DNA of 64,000 bases from Amycolatopsis echigonensis (GCF_014174495.1 NZ_JACJHR010000030.1:1-64000), one strand, 5' to 3'; counted from the first letter of the stretch, positions 8,310 through 17,377 are shown. Numbers and translations are program-made. Notes: generated by a model not told the origin, from the sequence alone.

Positions 8310-9904
8310 TCGAGTTCTCGCACGTCAGCGTCACGTACGACGGGGCGGACCGGCCAGTGCTCCGGGACGTCCACCTCACGGTCGAGGAGGGCGAACTCTG
8401 CCTGGTCGCCGGACGCACTGGTGTCGGCAAGTCGACATTGCTCGGCGCGATCAACGGCTTGGTCCCGCATTTCACCGGCGGCACGCTGGCCGGGCGAGTC
8501 AAGGTCGCCGGACTCGACACCGCGACGCATCCGCCGCGCGAACTGGCGTCGGTCGTCGGCGTGGTCGGGCAGGATCCGCTGGCCGGATTCGTCACCGACA
8601 CCGTTGAAGAAGAACTCGCGTACGCGATGGAGCAGCTCGCGGTCGCGCCGGACGTGATGCGCAAACGCGTCGAGGAAACCCTGGACCTGCTGGGCATCGC
8701 CGAACTCCGCGACCGTCCACTTCGGACGCTTTCGGGCGGGCAGCAGCAACGCGTCGCGATCGGCGCGGTGCTGACGGCGCACCCGAGCGTGCTGGTGCTG
8801 GACGAACCGACCTCGGCGCTCGACCCGACCGCGGCCGAAGAAGTCCTGGCCGCGATCACGCGCCTGGTGCACGACTTGGGCACCACGGTCGTGGTCGCCG
8901 AGCACCGGATGGAACGCGTCGCGCAGTATGCCGACCGCCTGCTCTACCTGCCCGGCGACGGCACCGTCGTCTCCGGGCAGCCGGCGGAGGTTTTCGCCGA
9001 GACCGACGTCGCCCCGCCGATCGTGGAGCTGGGCAGGCTCGCGGGCTGGTCGCCACTGCCGCTGTCGGTCCGCGACGCCCGTCGGCTCGCCCGCCCGCTC
9101 CGGGAACGCCTGGCTGAGCGCCGCCCTGCCCAGGCTGCGGAAAGCTCTGGCGAAGCGGTCCTGACCGCGAAGGCCGTGCGGGTCCGGTACGGCGGCGTGC
9201 ACGCGGTCCGCGGCGTTGACCTGCGACTGAACCGCGGCGAGGTCGTCGCGCTGATGGGCCGGAACGGTTCGGGCAAGTCCTCGCTGCTGTGGGCGTTGCA
9301 GGGCAGCGGACCCCGGTCGGACGGCAAGGTCGACATCCTCGGCGCGGACCCGAAGACGCTTCGGTCCCGAGCCGCCCGTACGCGCGTCGGCCTGGTCCCC
9401 CAGACCCCGTCTGACCTGCTGTATCTCGATTCGGTCGGGGCGGAATGCCGACAGGCCGACGTCGAGTCAGGGGTCGACGCGGGCACCGCGCGGAACCTCC
9501 TCGACCGCCTCGTGCCCGGCATCGACGACGACACCAACCCGCGCGACCTGTCCGAGGGCCAGCGACTTGCCTTGGTCCTGGCCGTGCAGCTCGCCGCCGC
9601 GCCGCCGGTCGTGCTGCTGGACGAGCCGACCCGCGGCCTGGATTACCCGGCGAAACGGCACTTCGCGACCATCCTCGCCGACCTGGCCGCCGAAGGACAC
9701 GCGGTGCTGCTGGCCACCCACGACGTCGAGTTCGTCGCCTCCGCCGCACACCGCGTCGTCGTCCTCGCCGAGGGGGAAGTGGTCGCGGACGGCTCGACCG
9801 CGGACGTCGTCGTCGCGTCGCCCGCCTTCGCTCCGCAGGTGGCGAAAATCCTCGCGCCGGAGCCATGGCTGACTGTGGACCAGGTAGCGAAGGCGCTGGC
9901 GTGA
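8306..9904 (+). CDS. ecfA: ECF transporter ATPase, fused EcfA-EcfA'
   Basis: Two ABC ATPase domains in one 532-residue chain. The first has Walker A GRTGVGKSTLL, signature LSGGQQQR and Walker B VLVLDEPTSALD. The second has GRNGSGKSSLL, a variant signature LSEGQRLA and VVLLDEPTRGLD. Both end with the switch His (EHRM, THDV). The start is GTG 8306, overlapping the EcfT stop as GTGA, with GGAGGTGG 6 bases upstream. It powers import by the neighbouring EcfT and S subunits. Confidence 0.94.
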   Translation: MIEFSHVSVTYDGADRPVLRDVHLTVEEGELCLVAGRTGVGKSTLLGAINGLVPHFTGGTLAGRVKVAGLDTATHPPRELASVVGVVGQDPLAGFVTDTVEEELAYAMEQLAVAPDVMRKRVEETLDLLGIAELRDRPLRTLSGGQQQRVAIGAVLTAHPSVLVLDEPTSALDPTAAEEVLAAITRLVHDLGTTVVVAEHRMERVAQYADRLLYLPGDGTVVSGQPAEVFAETDVAPPIVELGRLAGWSPLPLSVRDARRLARPLRERLAERRPAQAAESSGEAVLTAKAVRVRYGGVHAVRGVDLRLNRGEVVALMGRNGSGKSSLLWALQGSGPRSDGKVDILGADPKTLRSRAARTRVGLVPQTPSDLLYLDSVGAECRQADVESGVDAGTARNLLDRLVPGIDDDTNPRDLSEGQRLALVLAVQLAAAPPVVLLDEPTRGLDYPAKRHFATILADLAAEGHAVLLATHDVEFVASAAHRVVVLAEGEVVADGSTADVVVASPAFAPQVAKILAPEPWLTVDQVAKALA

Positions 9905-10686
9905 CCGATTTCCTGGGGCCAGCCGTCCGAATCCGGCTTCGCACGGCGCTGGTGCTGACGGCGGCCGTCGTGGTCGGGCTGGCGATGTTCTGCTGGCCGC
10001 TGCTCGCCCGCAGCACCGTCGGGACGTCCGCGCACACGACGGACGCGCCGTTCGTGTTTCTCGTGACGCTGCCGGTGCTGATCTTGATCGTGCTGGCCGA
10101 ACTGTCCAGCGGCGGACTCGACGCGAAGGCGCTCGCGCTGCTCGGCGTGCTGTCCGCGGTGAACGCCGCGCTGCGTCCGCTCGGCGCGGGCACCGGTGGG
10201 ATCGAGCTGGTGTTCTTCCTGCTCGTGCTGGCCGGACGGGTCTTCGGACCGGGTTTCGGGTTCGTCCTCGGTTCGACGTCGCTGTTCGCGTCCGCGCTGC
10301 TCACCGGTGGGGTCGGGCCGTGGCTGCCGTTCCAGATGCTGGCGTCGTCACTGGTCGGCCTGGGCGCGGGGCTGCTGCCGCGCCGGGTGAAGGGCCGGTG
10401 GGAGATCGCGATGCTGGCGATCTACGGCGTGGTCGCCGCCTACTTCTACGGCCTCGCGATGAGCATGTTCACCTGGCCCTTCCTGGCGAACCACACGGCG
10501 CTCGACTTCATCCCAGGCGGCCCGCTCGGCGAGAACCTGCACCGGTTCCTGGTCTTCACCGTGCTGACGTCCACCTTGGGTTGGGACACCGGCCGCGCGC
10601 TCACGAACCTCGTCGCGATCATCGTGCTGGGCCCGGCGATCCTGACGGTGCTCCGCCGTGCCGCGAGACGAGCGGCGTTCAGCTGA
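9901..10686 (+). CDS. ECF transporter S component, probable cobalamin-specific
   Basis: A 261-residue integral membrane protein with about six helices, joined to ecfA by a GTGA overlap. Its content (AALRPLGAGTGGIELVFFL, GFVLGSTSLFASALLTGG, GPWLPFQMLASSLVGLG) matches the S-component type found with CbiQ-family transporters. It should provide the substrate-binding vestibule. Cobalamin is inferred from the upstream riboswitch; other corrinoids or cobalt are less likely because no CbiM/CbiN is present. The end overlaps a convergent gene by 8 bases. Confidence 0.88.
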   Translation: MTDFLGPAVRIRLRTALVLTAAVVVGLAMFCWPLLARSTVGTSAHTTDAPFVFLVTLPVLILIVLAELSSGGLDAKALALLGVLSAVNAALRPLGAGTGGIELVFFLLVLAGRVFGPGFGFVLGSTSLFASALLTGGVGPWLPFQMLASSLVGLGAGLLPRRVKGRWEIAMLAIYGVVAAYFYGLAMSMFTWPFLANHTALDFIPGGPLGENLHRFLVFTVLTSTLGWDTGRALTNLVAIIVLGPAILTVLRRAARRAAFS

Positions 10687-11512
10687 GCGACTGGCCGACC
10701 TGGTCCAGCACCTCGACGAGCTGAGCCATCCCGGCCGCGTTCGGGAAGTGGGAGGTGTCGATGTCGTGCACCTCGAACTGGTTGCCGGGCGTATGCGCGT
10801 CAGCCTCGGCGATCATCCGGTCCTGCAGGGCGGGCGGCACGAGGCGGTCCTGGAGATGCCGGACGTAGAACCGCGGGACGCGACCCCACCGTTCCGGCGT
10901 GCCGCGCGAGTCGGTGGCACCGCGACCGAGGATGTCGTCCGGAGCCATCGCGTTGAGCAGGGCGTAGAACTCGCCGTCGGTGGCGTCCGCGCAGAGCGCC
11001 GCCTTCGCCGCCGTCAACGCCTCAGCCGAGGAGGACCGCCAGTTGAAGCGCATCGCCCCGACCACCGCCGGGTCGGCCGCGATGAATCCGAGCATCGCCC
11101 CGGCCTGTGACGACGCGGCCTCGGGCGTGGCCAGGTACTCGTCCGGGGTCGGCAGGTCGACACAGCAGAACGCGGCGTCGTAGACCAGCGCCGACACCAG
11201 TTCCGGGACCTCCTCGGCGACGAGCGTGACCAGCGCGCCACCGATGCTCGAGCCCACCAGCACGACCGGACCCAGCTCCGCGGCCCGGCGCACGACGTCC
11301 ACCGTGGTCGCGACCTGGTCGGCCACGGTCACGCCGGCCAGAGCCGACGGTTCGGTGGCGAACGCGCCGAGATCCTGCGGCGCTTGGTAGGCCAGCCGGA
11401 ACTGCTGCTCCGGCTGTGGCACCCCGACCCCGCGGTATCCGCGCAGCACGAGTTCAGGCGGGGCGGCGGACACGCCGTTGGCACCGGCGGCGAAGACGAA
11501 CGTCGAGGTCAT
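10679..11512 (-). CDS. Alpha/beta hydrolase
   Basis: A 277-residue alpha/beta hydrolase. The nucleophile elbow is VGSSIGGAL (Ser about residue 89), and the catalytic His is in DTSHFPNAAG near the C-terminus, the usual place. No signal peptide is seen, so it is probably cytoplasmic. The family of small esterases that act on unknown substrates fits. It converges on the B12 operon and is 68 bases from fadB2, on the same strand. Confidence 0.85.
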   Translation of the reverse strand: MTSTFVFAAGANGVSAAPPELVLRGYRGVGVPQPEQQFRLAYQAPQDLGAFATEPSALAGVTVADQVATTVDVVRRAAELGPVVLVGSSIGGALVTLVAEEVPELVSALVYDAAFCCVDLPTPDEYLATPEAASSQAGAMLGFIAADPAVVGAMRFNWRSSSAEALTAAKAALCADATDGEFYALLNAMAPDDILGRGATDSRGTPERWGRVPRFYVRHLQDRLVPPALQDRMIAEADAHTPGNQFEVHDIDTSHFPNAAGMAQLVEVLDQVGQSLS

Positions 11513-11580
11513 GCCGCTCAGTCAAGCGACCTGCCCGGCCTCGCACAGCGGGGAAAGGTTGTTCAGGCGCGCAACAAAAG

Positions 11581-12441
11581 TCAGGAGTACGAGTAGAACC
11601 CGCGGCCGGTCTTCTTGCCGAGCAGCCCCGCGTCGACCATGCGCAGCAGCAGCGGCGGCGACGAGTACAGCGGCTCCTTGAACTCCGCGTACATCGAGTC
11701 CGCGATCGCCTTGATGGTGTCGAGGCCGATCAGATCGGACAGCCGCAGCGGACCCATCGGGTGCGCCGTGCCCAGCTCCATCCCGCGGTCGATGTCCTCG
11801 GCCGAAGCGAAGCCCGATTCGATCATCCGGATCGCCGACAGCAGGTACGGCACCAGCAGCGAGTTCACGATGAACCCGGCCCGGTCCTGCGATCGGATCA
11901 CCGTCTTGCCCAGCGCGCCGGTGGCGTGCTCCTCGGCCCGGCGGGCGGTCTCCTCGCTGGTCAGCAGCGACGGGACCAGCTCGACCAGCGGCAGCACCGG
12001 CACCGGGTTGAAGAAGTGGATGCCGACGACCTGCTGCGGACGGCCGGTGGCCATGCCGAGCTTCATGATCGGGATCGACGACGTGTTGGACGCGAACAGC
12101 GCGTCCTCGCGCTCGACGATCTTGTCCAGCTGCCGGAACACGTCGACCTTGGCCTGCTCCTGTTCCAGGATGGCCTCGACGACGAGATCGCGGTCGGCGA
12201 ACTCGGCGAGGTCTGTGGTGAAGCGCAGCCGCCCGAGCGCCGCCTCGGCGTCCTCCGCGGCCAGCTTGCCGCTGCGGACGCCGCGTTGCAGCGACTTCTC
12301 GATGCGCGCCTTGCCCGCGTCGAGGGCGGGCTGGTTCACCTCGGTGACCAGCACGTCCAACCCGGACCTGGCGTGCACCTCGGCGATGCCGGAGCCCATC
12401 AGCCCTGCTCCGACCACACCTACTCGTGCGATGTCGCTCAC
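11581..12441 (-). CDS. fadB2: 3-hydroxybutyryl-CoA dehydrogenase
   Basis: A 286-residue NAD(P)-dependent 3-hydroxyacyl-CoA dehydrogenase. It has GVVGAGLMGSGIAE at the N-terminus (dinucleotide fold), SNTSSIPI, the catalytic His in GIHFFNPVPVLPLVE and HPMGPLRLSDLIGLD, and ends GKKTGRGFYSYS. Length and motifs match mycobacterial FadB2. It interconverts acetoacetyl-CoA and 3-hydroxybutyryl-CoA in fatty-acid or polyester metabolism. No thiolase lies adjacent. Confidence 0.95.
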   Translation of the reverse strand: MSDIARVGVVGAGLMGSGIAEVHARSGLDVLVTEVNQPALDAGKARIEKSLQRGVRSGKLAAEDAEAALGRLRFTTDLAEFADRDLVVEAILEQEQAKVDVFRQLDKIVEREDALFASNTSSIPIMKLGMATGRPQQVVGIHFFNPVPVLPLVELVPSLLTSEETARRAEEHATGALGKTVIRSQDRAGFIVNSLLVPYLLSAIRMIESGFASAEDIDRGMELGTAHPMGPLRLSDLIGLDTIKAIADSMYAEFKEPLYSSPPLLLRMVDAGLLGKKTGRGFYSYS

Positions 12442-12554
12442 CCGTCCAACTCCTTCGTCACCTCATCGGCAGCAGCAAGAAAACGGGCAGCACACAACGC
12501 ACGAGGGCGTCTCGGACTAGGTCCGATTCCGCCCTCGCGTGTCGTGTGCCTGCG

Positions 12555-12737
12555 TCAACGGCGGTACTCGTCGTACCCGTCGTCGTACGGGTCCTCGTAC
12601 CGCTTGTCGTCCTCGTGGTTGTCCGAGGAACTACTTGACAGCTCGCGCTGCAAAGCATCGAAATCGGTGTCGTGGGAGCTGTACTTGAGCTCGCGCGCCA
12701 CCTTCGTCTGCTTGGCCTTAGCCCGGCCGCGCCCCAT
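12555..12737 (-). CDS. DUF3073 small acidic-tail protein
   Basis: A 60-residue conserved actinobacterial protein. It begins MGRGRAKAKQTKVARELKYS, with a very basic head, and ends in an Asp/Tyr-rich tail (YEDPYDDGYDEYRR). ATG 12737 has a GAGGGGG Shine-Dalgarno; the frame stays open further upstream but without a ribosome site. DUF3073 genes keep this place near purM/ygfZ in many actinobacteria (Rv0810c in M. tuberculosis). Its function is unknown; the basic head suggests nucleic-acid or ribosome contact, which is inference. Confidence 0.9.
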   Translation of the reverse strand: MGRGRAKAKQTKVARELKYSSHDTDFDALQRELSSSSSDNHEDDKRYEDPYDDGYDEYRR

Positions 12738-12944
12738 GGCTCGACCCCCTCGCACAGGGGCGGGGCGGCCGGGGGAATCGGCGGCCCCGCATCGTCTCGA
12801 CAGTTCTTTCCTGCTGACACCGTACCGTGTCCCGGGGGTTGGATGCGACGTGGCACGGTGTGCTCGTCGCGACAGTGTCCGCCGGACGCCGGTTACCGGC
12901 ACGTCGATGCCGATCGGCCCTGGTCGGCGTGCCACGATGCTCGG

Positions 12945-13841
12945 GTGCTCCGACCCTTCGTGGCCTATCTGCGGGTGTACGAACCTTTGCGCGCCCTCGG
13001 CGATCCTCCGGCGAAACAGCTGGTCGAGGCCGTTTCCGCGGGCGGGCTCAGCCGGATCGGGATCGGCGAACGCGAACAGTGGATGTGGCTCAAGTCACAA
13101 ACGGCCGCGCCGGCGCGGCTCCTGCCCGCACAGCTGCTCGACGGACGGCCCTCGTCGAGCCTCGTCACCGACGTGCTCGTGCTCGACCCGGCCGACGTCC
13201 CCGCCGGCCACTCAGCCGAGGGGCCGTTCGCGTGCCCGCTCGAACTGCGCGCCCGGTCGGCCGCGGCGTTGAGCACCTTCCTCGCCGACGTGGAGCCGGC
13301 GTTGCGAATCGCGATCCTCGAGGCAGGCGGCGTGACCGCGGACCAGGCCCGCGCGCAGACCAAGGCCGCGATGTCCGACCTCACCGCCGCCGCGGCGCAC
13401 ACCCTCACCACGACCTGGACCGTCCCGCTGCCCTGGTTTTCGCTGGTCGACCCGGACGAGCGCAAGCTGGTGCTCGGCAGCGGTCCTGCCGACCCGGTGC
13501 GAGAAGCGTCCTGGCGCACCCCGATGTCGGCCGCGCTCCGGCGCGCGTCCGAGGCGGGCGAGCTGATCGAGACGACGTTCGGCGACTCCGGACCCGGCCG
13601 CGTGCTCTCGCAGACCCGGCAGTGGCTGGAGAGCTTCGACCCGGACTCGGTCGTCGAGCTGGACTACGGCGGTCTCGTGCAGCTGTTCGCCGACTCGCTG
13701 CTGGACGCCGACTCCACCGCGGAGGAGGTCCACGACATCCTGGACGCGCTGCGCACCGGGAACGTCGAGGAGCTGGCTGAGCTGTTTTCGCAGCTGCGCG
13801 AGTTCTGGGGCGACCTCGCGGCTAAGGAGCACTCCAACTGA
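12945..13841 (+). CDS. Conserved actinobacterial hypothetical protein
   Basis: About 298 residues, mostly helical, beginning VLRPFVAYLRVYEPLRALGD. GTG 12945 is the best start because protein-like composition begins there; the open frame extends upstream to 12672 but reads as antisense to the DUF3073 gene. A Pro-Trp-rich core (WTVPLPWFSLVDPDERKLVL) is the most distinctive part. The C-terminus is acidic and helical. No catalytic motif or membrane segment is visible. The 3' end overlaps the convergent asparaginase gene by 20 bases. Confidence 0.82.
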   Translation: MLRPFVAYLRVYEPLRALGDPPAKQLVEAVSAGGLSRIGIGEREQWMWLKSQTAAPARLLPAQLLDGRPSSSLVTDVLVLDPADVPAGHSAEGPFACPLELRARSAAALSTFLADVEPALRIAILEAGGVTADQARAQTKAAMSDLTAAAAHTLTTTWTVPLPWFSLVDPDERKLVLGSGPADPVREASWRTPMSAALRRASEAGELIETTFGDSGPGRVLSQTRQWLESFDPDSVVELDYGGLVQLFADSLLDADSTAEEVHDILDALRTGNVEELAELFSQLREFWGDLAAKEHSN

Positions 13842-14766
13842 CCCGCAGCTCGCCTTGCGGTTGGCCGCCGCCGAGGACCGGCGGGTGGGCCAGGTCGGAC
13901 AGCTCTTCCGGGGCCTCGATGCCCAGGCGGGCGAGCACGGCCATGGCCAGCGGAGCCAAGGCCCGCTTGTTGCCGTCCGCGATCTTGATCGCGCACGCGG
14001 TTCCGTCACCCAGCGCGAACGCCAGGACACCCTCAGCGCCGCTCTTCGCCAGGAGCCCGGGCACGGCCCGCATCAGCCGGGTGTCCTCCCGGCCGGAGCC
14101 CGCGACCAGCCACGGGTGCGCGCGCATCGCGTCGGCGACCCGGCGTTCGTCAGTGCCCGGCTCGGCCTGAACGAGCCGGCCGAACGACCGCGCGAGGCCG
14201 GTCGGCGAGAACGCGAACAGCGGCGCGCTGCACCCGTCGACCCCGACCGCGGCGATGGACTCGCCAGTCAGCTCCTCGACCGTCTTCGCGAGCTGGACCT
14301 GCAGCGGATGGTCCGGCTCCTGGTAGCCGTCGGTCTCCCAGCCGTTCGCGACGCAGGTGGCGAGCATCGCGGCGTGCTTGCCGGAGCAGTTCATGGTGAT
14401 CTTCCGCGGCTCGTCGGCCGCGCGCCGGGCGTCCTCGCCGATCGGCAGCTCGGGCGGGCAGGCCAGCGCCGCCGGATCGAGCCCGGCACCGGACAGCATC
14501 GCCGCGACGCGCTCGACATGTCCGGTTTCGCCGGAATGCGATGCACAGCCCAGCGCCAGGTCCGCGCCGTCGTAGCCGAGCCCGGCGCGGAGCATTCCGA
14601 CGCCCTGCAGCGGCTTGTTCGCCGACCGGGGGAAGAACGGGCTGGTCACGTCGCCCGCGGAGAACTGGACGGAGCCGTCCGGCGCGGTGACCACGAGGCA
14701 TCCGCGGTGGACGCTCTCGACGAATTCGTTCCGGACGACCTCGACAAGGATCGGCTGGCCGGTCAT
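13822..14766 (-). CDS. Asparaginase II family protein
   Basis: A 314-residue member of the Asparaginase_II family, which is unrelated to the E. coli-type enzyme. Typical segments are VEVVRNEFVESVHRG at the start, SANKPLQGVGML, CASHSGETGHVERV, NCSGKHAAMLATC and GVDGCSAPLFAFS, and it ends near LGGG. It probably hydrolyses L-asparagine in the cytoplasm. The start overlaps the end of the upstream RsiG-like gene by 4 bases, so the two are translationally coupled despite no obvious functional tie. Confidence 0.92.
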   Translation of the reverse strand: MTGQPILVEVVRNEFVESVHRGCLVVTAPDGSVQFSAGDVTSPFFPRSANKPLQGVGMLRAGLGYDGADLALGCASHSGETGHVERVAAMLSGAGLDPAALACPPELPIGEDARRAADEPRKITMNCSGKHAAMLATCVANGWETDGYQEPDHPLQVQLAKTVEELTGESIAAVGVDGCSAPLFAFSPTGLARSFGRLVQAEPGTDERRVADAMRAHPWLVAGSGREDTRLMRAVPGLLAKSGAEGVLAFALGDGTACAIKIADGNKRALAPLAMAVLARLGIEAPEELSDLAHPPVLGGGQPQGELRVSWSAP

Positions 14767-15377
14767 TCCTCGGCGCGCCCCAGTTCGCTGTCCAGCAGCT
14801 GGTCGACAGTGGCCGCGCCGCTGCTGTAGCGCCCGGCGATCTCGGCGTTCAACGTGTCCATCACGGTCTGGACCTGGCGGCGGAAGGACGACACGGACGC
14901 TTCCTCGGCCGCGTAGGTGTCCAGCGCGGCGGCGAGCTTGTCGTCCGAGAGCGAGCCCACGTCGGTGAGCCCGGTGTCGCCGATCAGCGCCTCCGCGTGT
15001 CTGCGGTGCTCGCCCGCACGGGACGGTTCGAGCTGCTGGTGGCGGCCCGAACCGGCGGCCGGCCCGAGCGCGTTGTCGGCGAGGATCGACGCGAGCCGGT
15101 CGACGATGCTGGCTTCCCCGCCGGACGAGCGGCGCTCCTGTTCGGCGCGCACGATGTCGATGCGGGCGTGCAGGAGCCGGCGCAGGTAGGACAGGTCCGT
15201 CTCCTCCTGCGCGGCCTCGTCGCGCCGCTCGCGCAGCACCGGGAGCGGCAAGTCGCCCAGTCCGGTGAGATATCCCGGGCCGAGGACGCGGTCGATCCGT
15301 CGTCGCCCGCCGGGACGCACTTCGATCACGGGCACATCCTGCTCCACATTCGGTGACGACGCTACCGTCGAGTTCAC
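14763..15377 (-). CDS. rsiG: RsiG-like anti-sigma factor with tandem c-di-GMP motifs
   Basis: A 204-residue, largely helical protein with two copies of the RsiG c-di-GMP motif, E-x3-S-x2-R-x3-Q-x3-D. Copy 2 is exact (E159, S163, R166, Q170, D174). Copy 1 is E59, S63, R66, H70, D74, with His in place of Gln. In Streptomyces RsiG, c-di-GMP bound by such helices arms it to hold sigma WhiG. GTG 15377 starts one base after the ygfZ stop, and the end overlaps the asparaginase start, so it lies inside a three-gene unit. A WhiG gene is not in the window, so the partner is inferred. Confidence 0.82.
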   Translation of the reverse strand: MNSTVASSPNVEQDVPVIEVRPGGRRRIDRVLGPGYLTGLGDLPLPVLRERRDEAAQEETDLSYLRRLLHARIDIVRAEQERRSSGGEASIVDRLASILADNALGPAAGSGRHQQLEPSRAGEHRRHAEALIGDTGLTDVGSLSDDKLAAALDTYAAEEASVSSFRRQVQTVMDTLNAEIAGRYSSGAATVDQLLDSELGRAEE

Positions 15378-15378
15378 T

Positions 15379-16500
15379 TCAGCCCCGCAGTCTCTGCGCC
15401 GCTTCCCTTCCGGGCGCCGCGTGCTCGCCCGGCACCGAGTCCGGATCGACAGTGGCCTGGACCACTCGGTCCTCGTCGCCGGCCAGCAGCTCCGCCCCGC
15501 CCGGCACCGAGCGTTTGACCAGCGCCAGCGCGATCGGCCCGAGTTCGTGGTGCTGCGCGACCGTGCCGATCCGGCCGACCACGCGCTCGCCGAGCTTCAC
15601 CGGGTCGCCGGTCTCCGGCGTGATCTCGGGCGAACCGTCGAGGTGCAGCAGCGCGAGATACCGCGGCGGGCGGCCGACGTTGTGCACCTTCGAGACGGTC
15701 TCCTGGCCGCGGTAGCAGCCCTTCGCGACGTGCGCGGCCGAGCCGATCCAGCCGACCTCGTGCGGGATGGTCCGTTCGTCGGTGTCGACGCCGAGCCGCG
15801 GATGCCGTGCTTCGACGCGCAGCGCGTCGAAGGTCCACGAGCCGGCCGGACGCGCGCCCGCGTCGGTGAGCCGTTGCCACCATTGAGTGAGCTGCGCACG
15901 CGGCACCGCGAGATCCGCGCCCGCTCGCGTCGGCCACGGCATCCGGCGCGCGAACCCGCCCTCGGGCAGCGCGGCCACCGAATACGGCTCGGTGCCGAGT
16001 TCGACGCCGAGCACGCTGTCGGTCTCGGGGCCGAGCACCGAAATGACGGCGAGTTCTTCCGTCGCGTCGCGGATTTCGACCTTGGACCAGAACTTCATCG
16101 CTTCGAAGTACTCGCGCAGGGTTTGCTTGCCGCCCTTGGGCAACGCGCTCGTGGCGACCGGGCCGGGGTCGCTGTCGAGGTACACCGTCTCGCCGGTGTG
16201 CGCGAGCACGAAGTGGGTGTCGACGTGGCCCTGGCTGTCGAGGATGAGCGCCTCGGTGCCCGTGTTCTCGGCGAGTTCGGTGACGTGTTGCGAGATCACC
16301 AAATGCAGCCAGGACAAGCGTTCCTCGCCGGTGACAGCGAGGATTTCTCGGTGCGAGCGGTCGATGACGACCACTCCTCGGGCGGCGGTGCGCTGCTCGG
16401 CGAACGGATCGCCCCAGTGCCACGGAACTCCGGCTTCCGGATGGCCTTCGGGCGCGGCGACCGCGCGGGGGATTTCGAGCAGCGGCGAGCTGTACGGCAT
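15379..16500 (-). CDS. ygfZ: YgfZ-type folate-binding Fe-S repair protein
   Basis: A 373-residue GcvT-like protein with the diagnostic YgfZ motif KGCYRGQETVSK (about residues 250-260), whose Cys is essential in the family. YgfZ/IBA57 proteins bind tetrahydrofolate and help make or repair Fe-S clusters. Other family blocks are DRSHREILAVTGEERLSWLH near the N-terminus and VEARHPRLGVDTDERTIPHE. It is divergent from pabC with a 31-base gap, the same arrangement as Rv0811c/Rv0812. Confidence 0.93.
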   Translation of the reverse strand: MPYSSPLLEIPRAVAAPEGHPEAGVPWHWGDPFAEQRTAARGVVVIDRSHREILAVTGEERLSWLHLVISQHVTELAENTGTEALILDSQGHVDTHFVLAHTGETVYLDSDPGPVATSALPKGGKQTLREYFEAMKFWSKVEIRDATEELAVISVLGPETDSVLGVELGTEPYSVAALPEGGFARRMPWPTRAGADLAVPRAQLTQWWQRLTDAGARPAGSWTFDALRVEARHPRLGVDTDERTIPHEVGWIGSAAHVAKGCYRGQETVSKVHNVGRPPRYLALLHLDGSPEITPETGDPVKLGERVVGRIGTVAQHHELGPIALALVKRSVPGGAELLAGDEDRVVQATVDPDSVPGEHAAPGREAAQRLRG

Positions 16501-16531
16501 ACCTGTAAGGGTAAGTGAGTACCTTGTGGGG

Positions 16532-17377
16532 ATGCGCGTTCTCGCCTTCCTCGACGGTTCACTGGCCGACCCCGAAGCCGCTCACCTCCGGGTGGACGAC
16601 CTCGGCCTGCTGCGCGGAGACGGGGTGTTCGAAACGATCCTCGTGGCCGTGAAAAAGCCGCGGGAAATGCGTCCGCACCTCGACCGGCTCGCCCGTTCCG
16701 CGGCGATGCTGGACCTGCCCGCCCCAGACCTCGACGGCTTCGCCCGCGCCTCGCAGGCGGTCGTCGACGCGTGGCGGGGCGGACCGGAGATCGCACTGAA
16801 ACTCGTGTACACGCGGGGTGTCGACGGCGATCCCGAGGGCAAGCCGACGGCGTTCGCGCTGGGCCTGGAGGTCGACGAGAAGGTGCTGCGGGCGCGCACC
16901 GAAGGCGTCTCCGTGGTGACCCTCGAACGCGGTTTCGGCCCCGAACTCGCCGAGCGTGCCCCGTGGCTTCTGCTCGGCGCGAAAACGGTCTCCTACGCGA
17001 TGAACATGGCCGCCCTGCGCGAGGCGGCCCGGCGCGGAGCCCAAGATGTGATCTTCACCGCTACCGACGATTCGGTCCTCGAAGGACCCACGTCGACGGT
17101 CGTTCTGGCGAAGGAGCGGACGCTCTACACCCCGCCGTCCACTGTTGGCATCCTGCCAGGAACAACCCAGTACGCGTTGTTCCGCGGCGCGGAGAAGGCG
17201 GGCTGGTCGGTGAAGGTGGAGCCGTTTTCGGTGGACGATTTGCTGCGCGGGGAAGGCGTTTTCCTCACGTCGTCGGTCCGGAAGGTGACCCGGGTGCACA
17301 CGCTGAACGGGACGGAGCTGCCCGATTCGACGGCACTGCACGGGGAACTGGTGGCGGCTTACGAGAGCGAGTACTGA
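16532..17377 (+). CDS. pabC: Aminodeoxychorismate lyase (class IV PLP enzyme)
   Basis: A 281-residue fold-type IV PLP enzyme. It has DLGLLRGDGVFETI at the N-terminus, the Schiff-base Lys in LLGAKTVSYAMNMAALR, and LEGPTSTV for the phosphate side. This pattern fits 4-amino-4-deoxychorismate lyase, which makes p-aminobenzoate for folate, although a branched-chain or D-amino-acid aminotransferase cannot be excluded. ATG 16532 is used. Proximity to a folate-binding YgfZ supports the folate assignment. Confidence 0.88.
   Translation: MRVLAFLDGSLADPEAAHLRVDDLGLLRGDGVFETILVAVKKPREMRPHLDRLARSAAMLDLPAPDLDGFARASQAVVDAWRGGPEIALKLVYTRGVDGDPEGKPTAFALGLEVDEKVLRARTEGVSVVTLERGFGPELAERAPWLLLGAKTVSYAMNMAALREAARRGAQDVIFTATDDSVLEGPTSTVVLAKERTLYTPPSTVGILPGTTQYALFRGAEKAGWSVKVEPFSVDDLLRGEGVFLTSSVRKVTRVHTLNGTELPDSTALHGELVAAYESEY

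Noticed and set aside
12672-12944. Extension of the 298-residue hypothetical upstream
   Set aside because: It would be antisense to the DUF3073 gene, and protein-like sequence starts at GTG 12945.
14763-15377. Calling this a plain anti-sigma antagonist or unknown gene
   Set aside because: Both E-x3-S-x2-R-x3-[QH]-x3-D helices fit RsiG better than any STAS or HATPase family.
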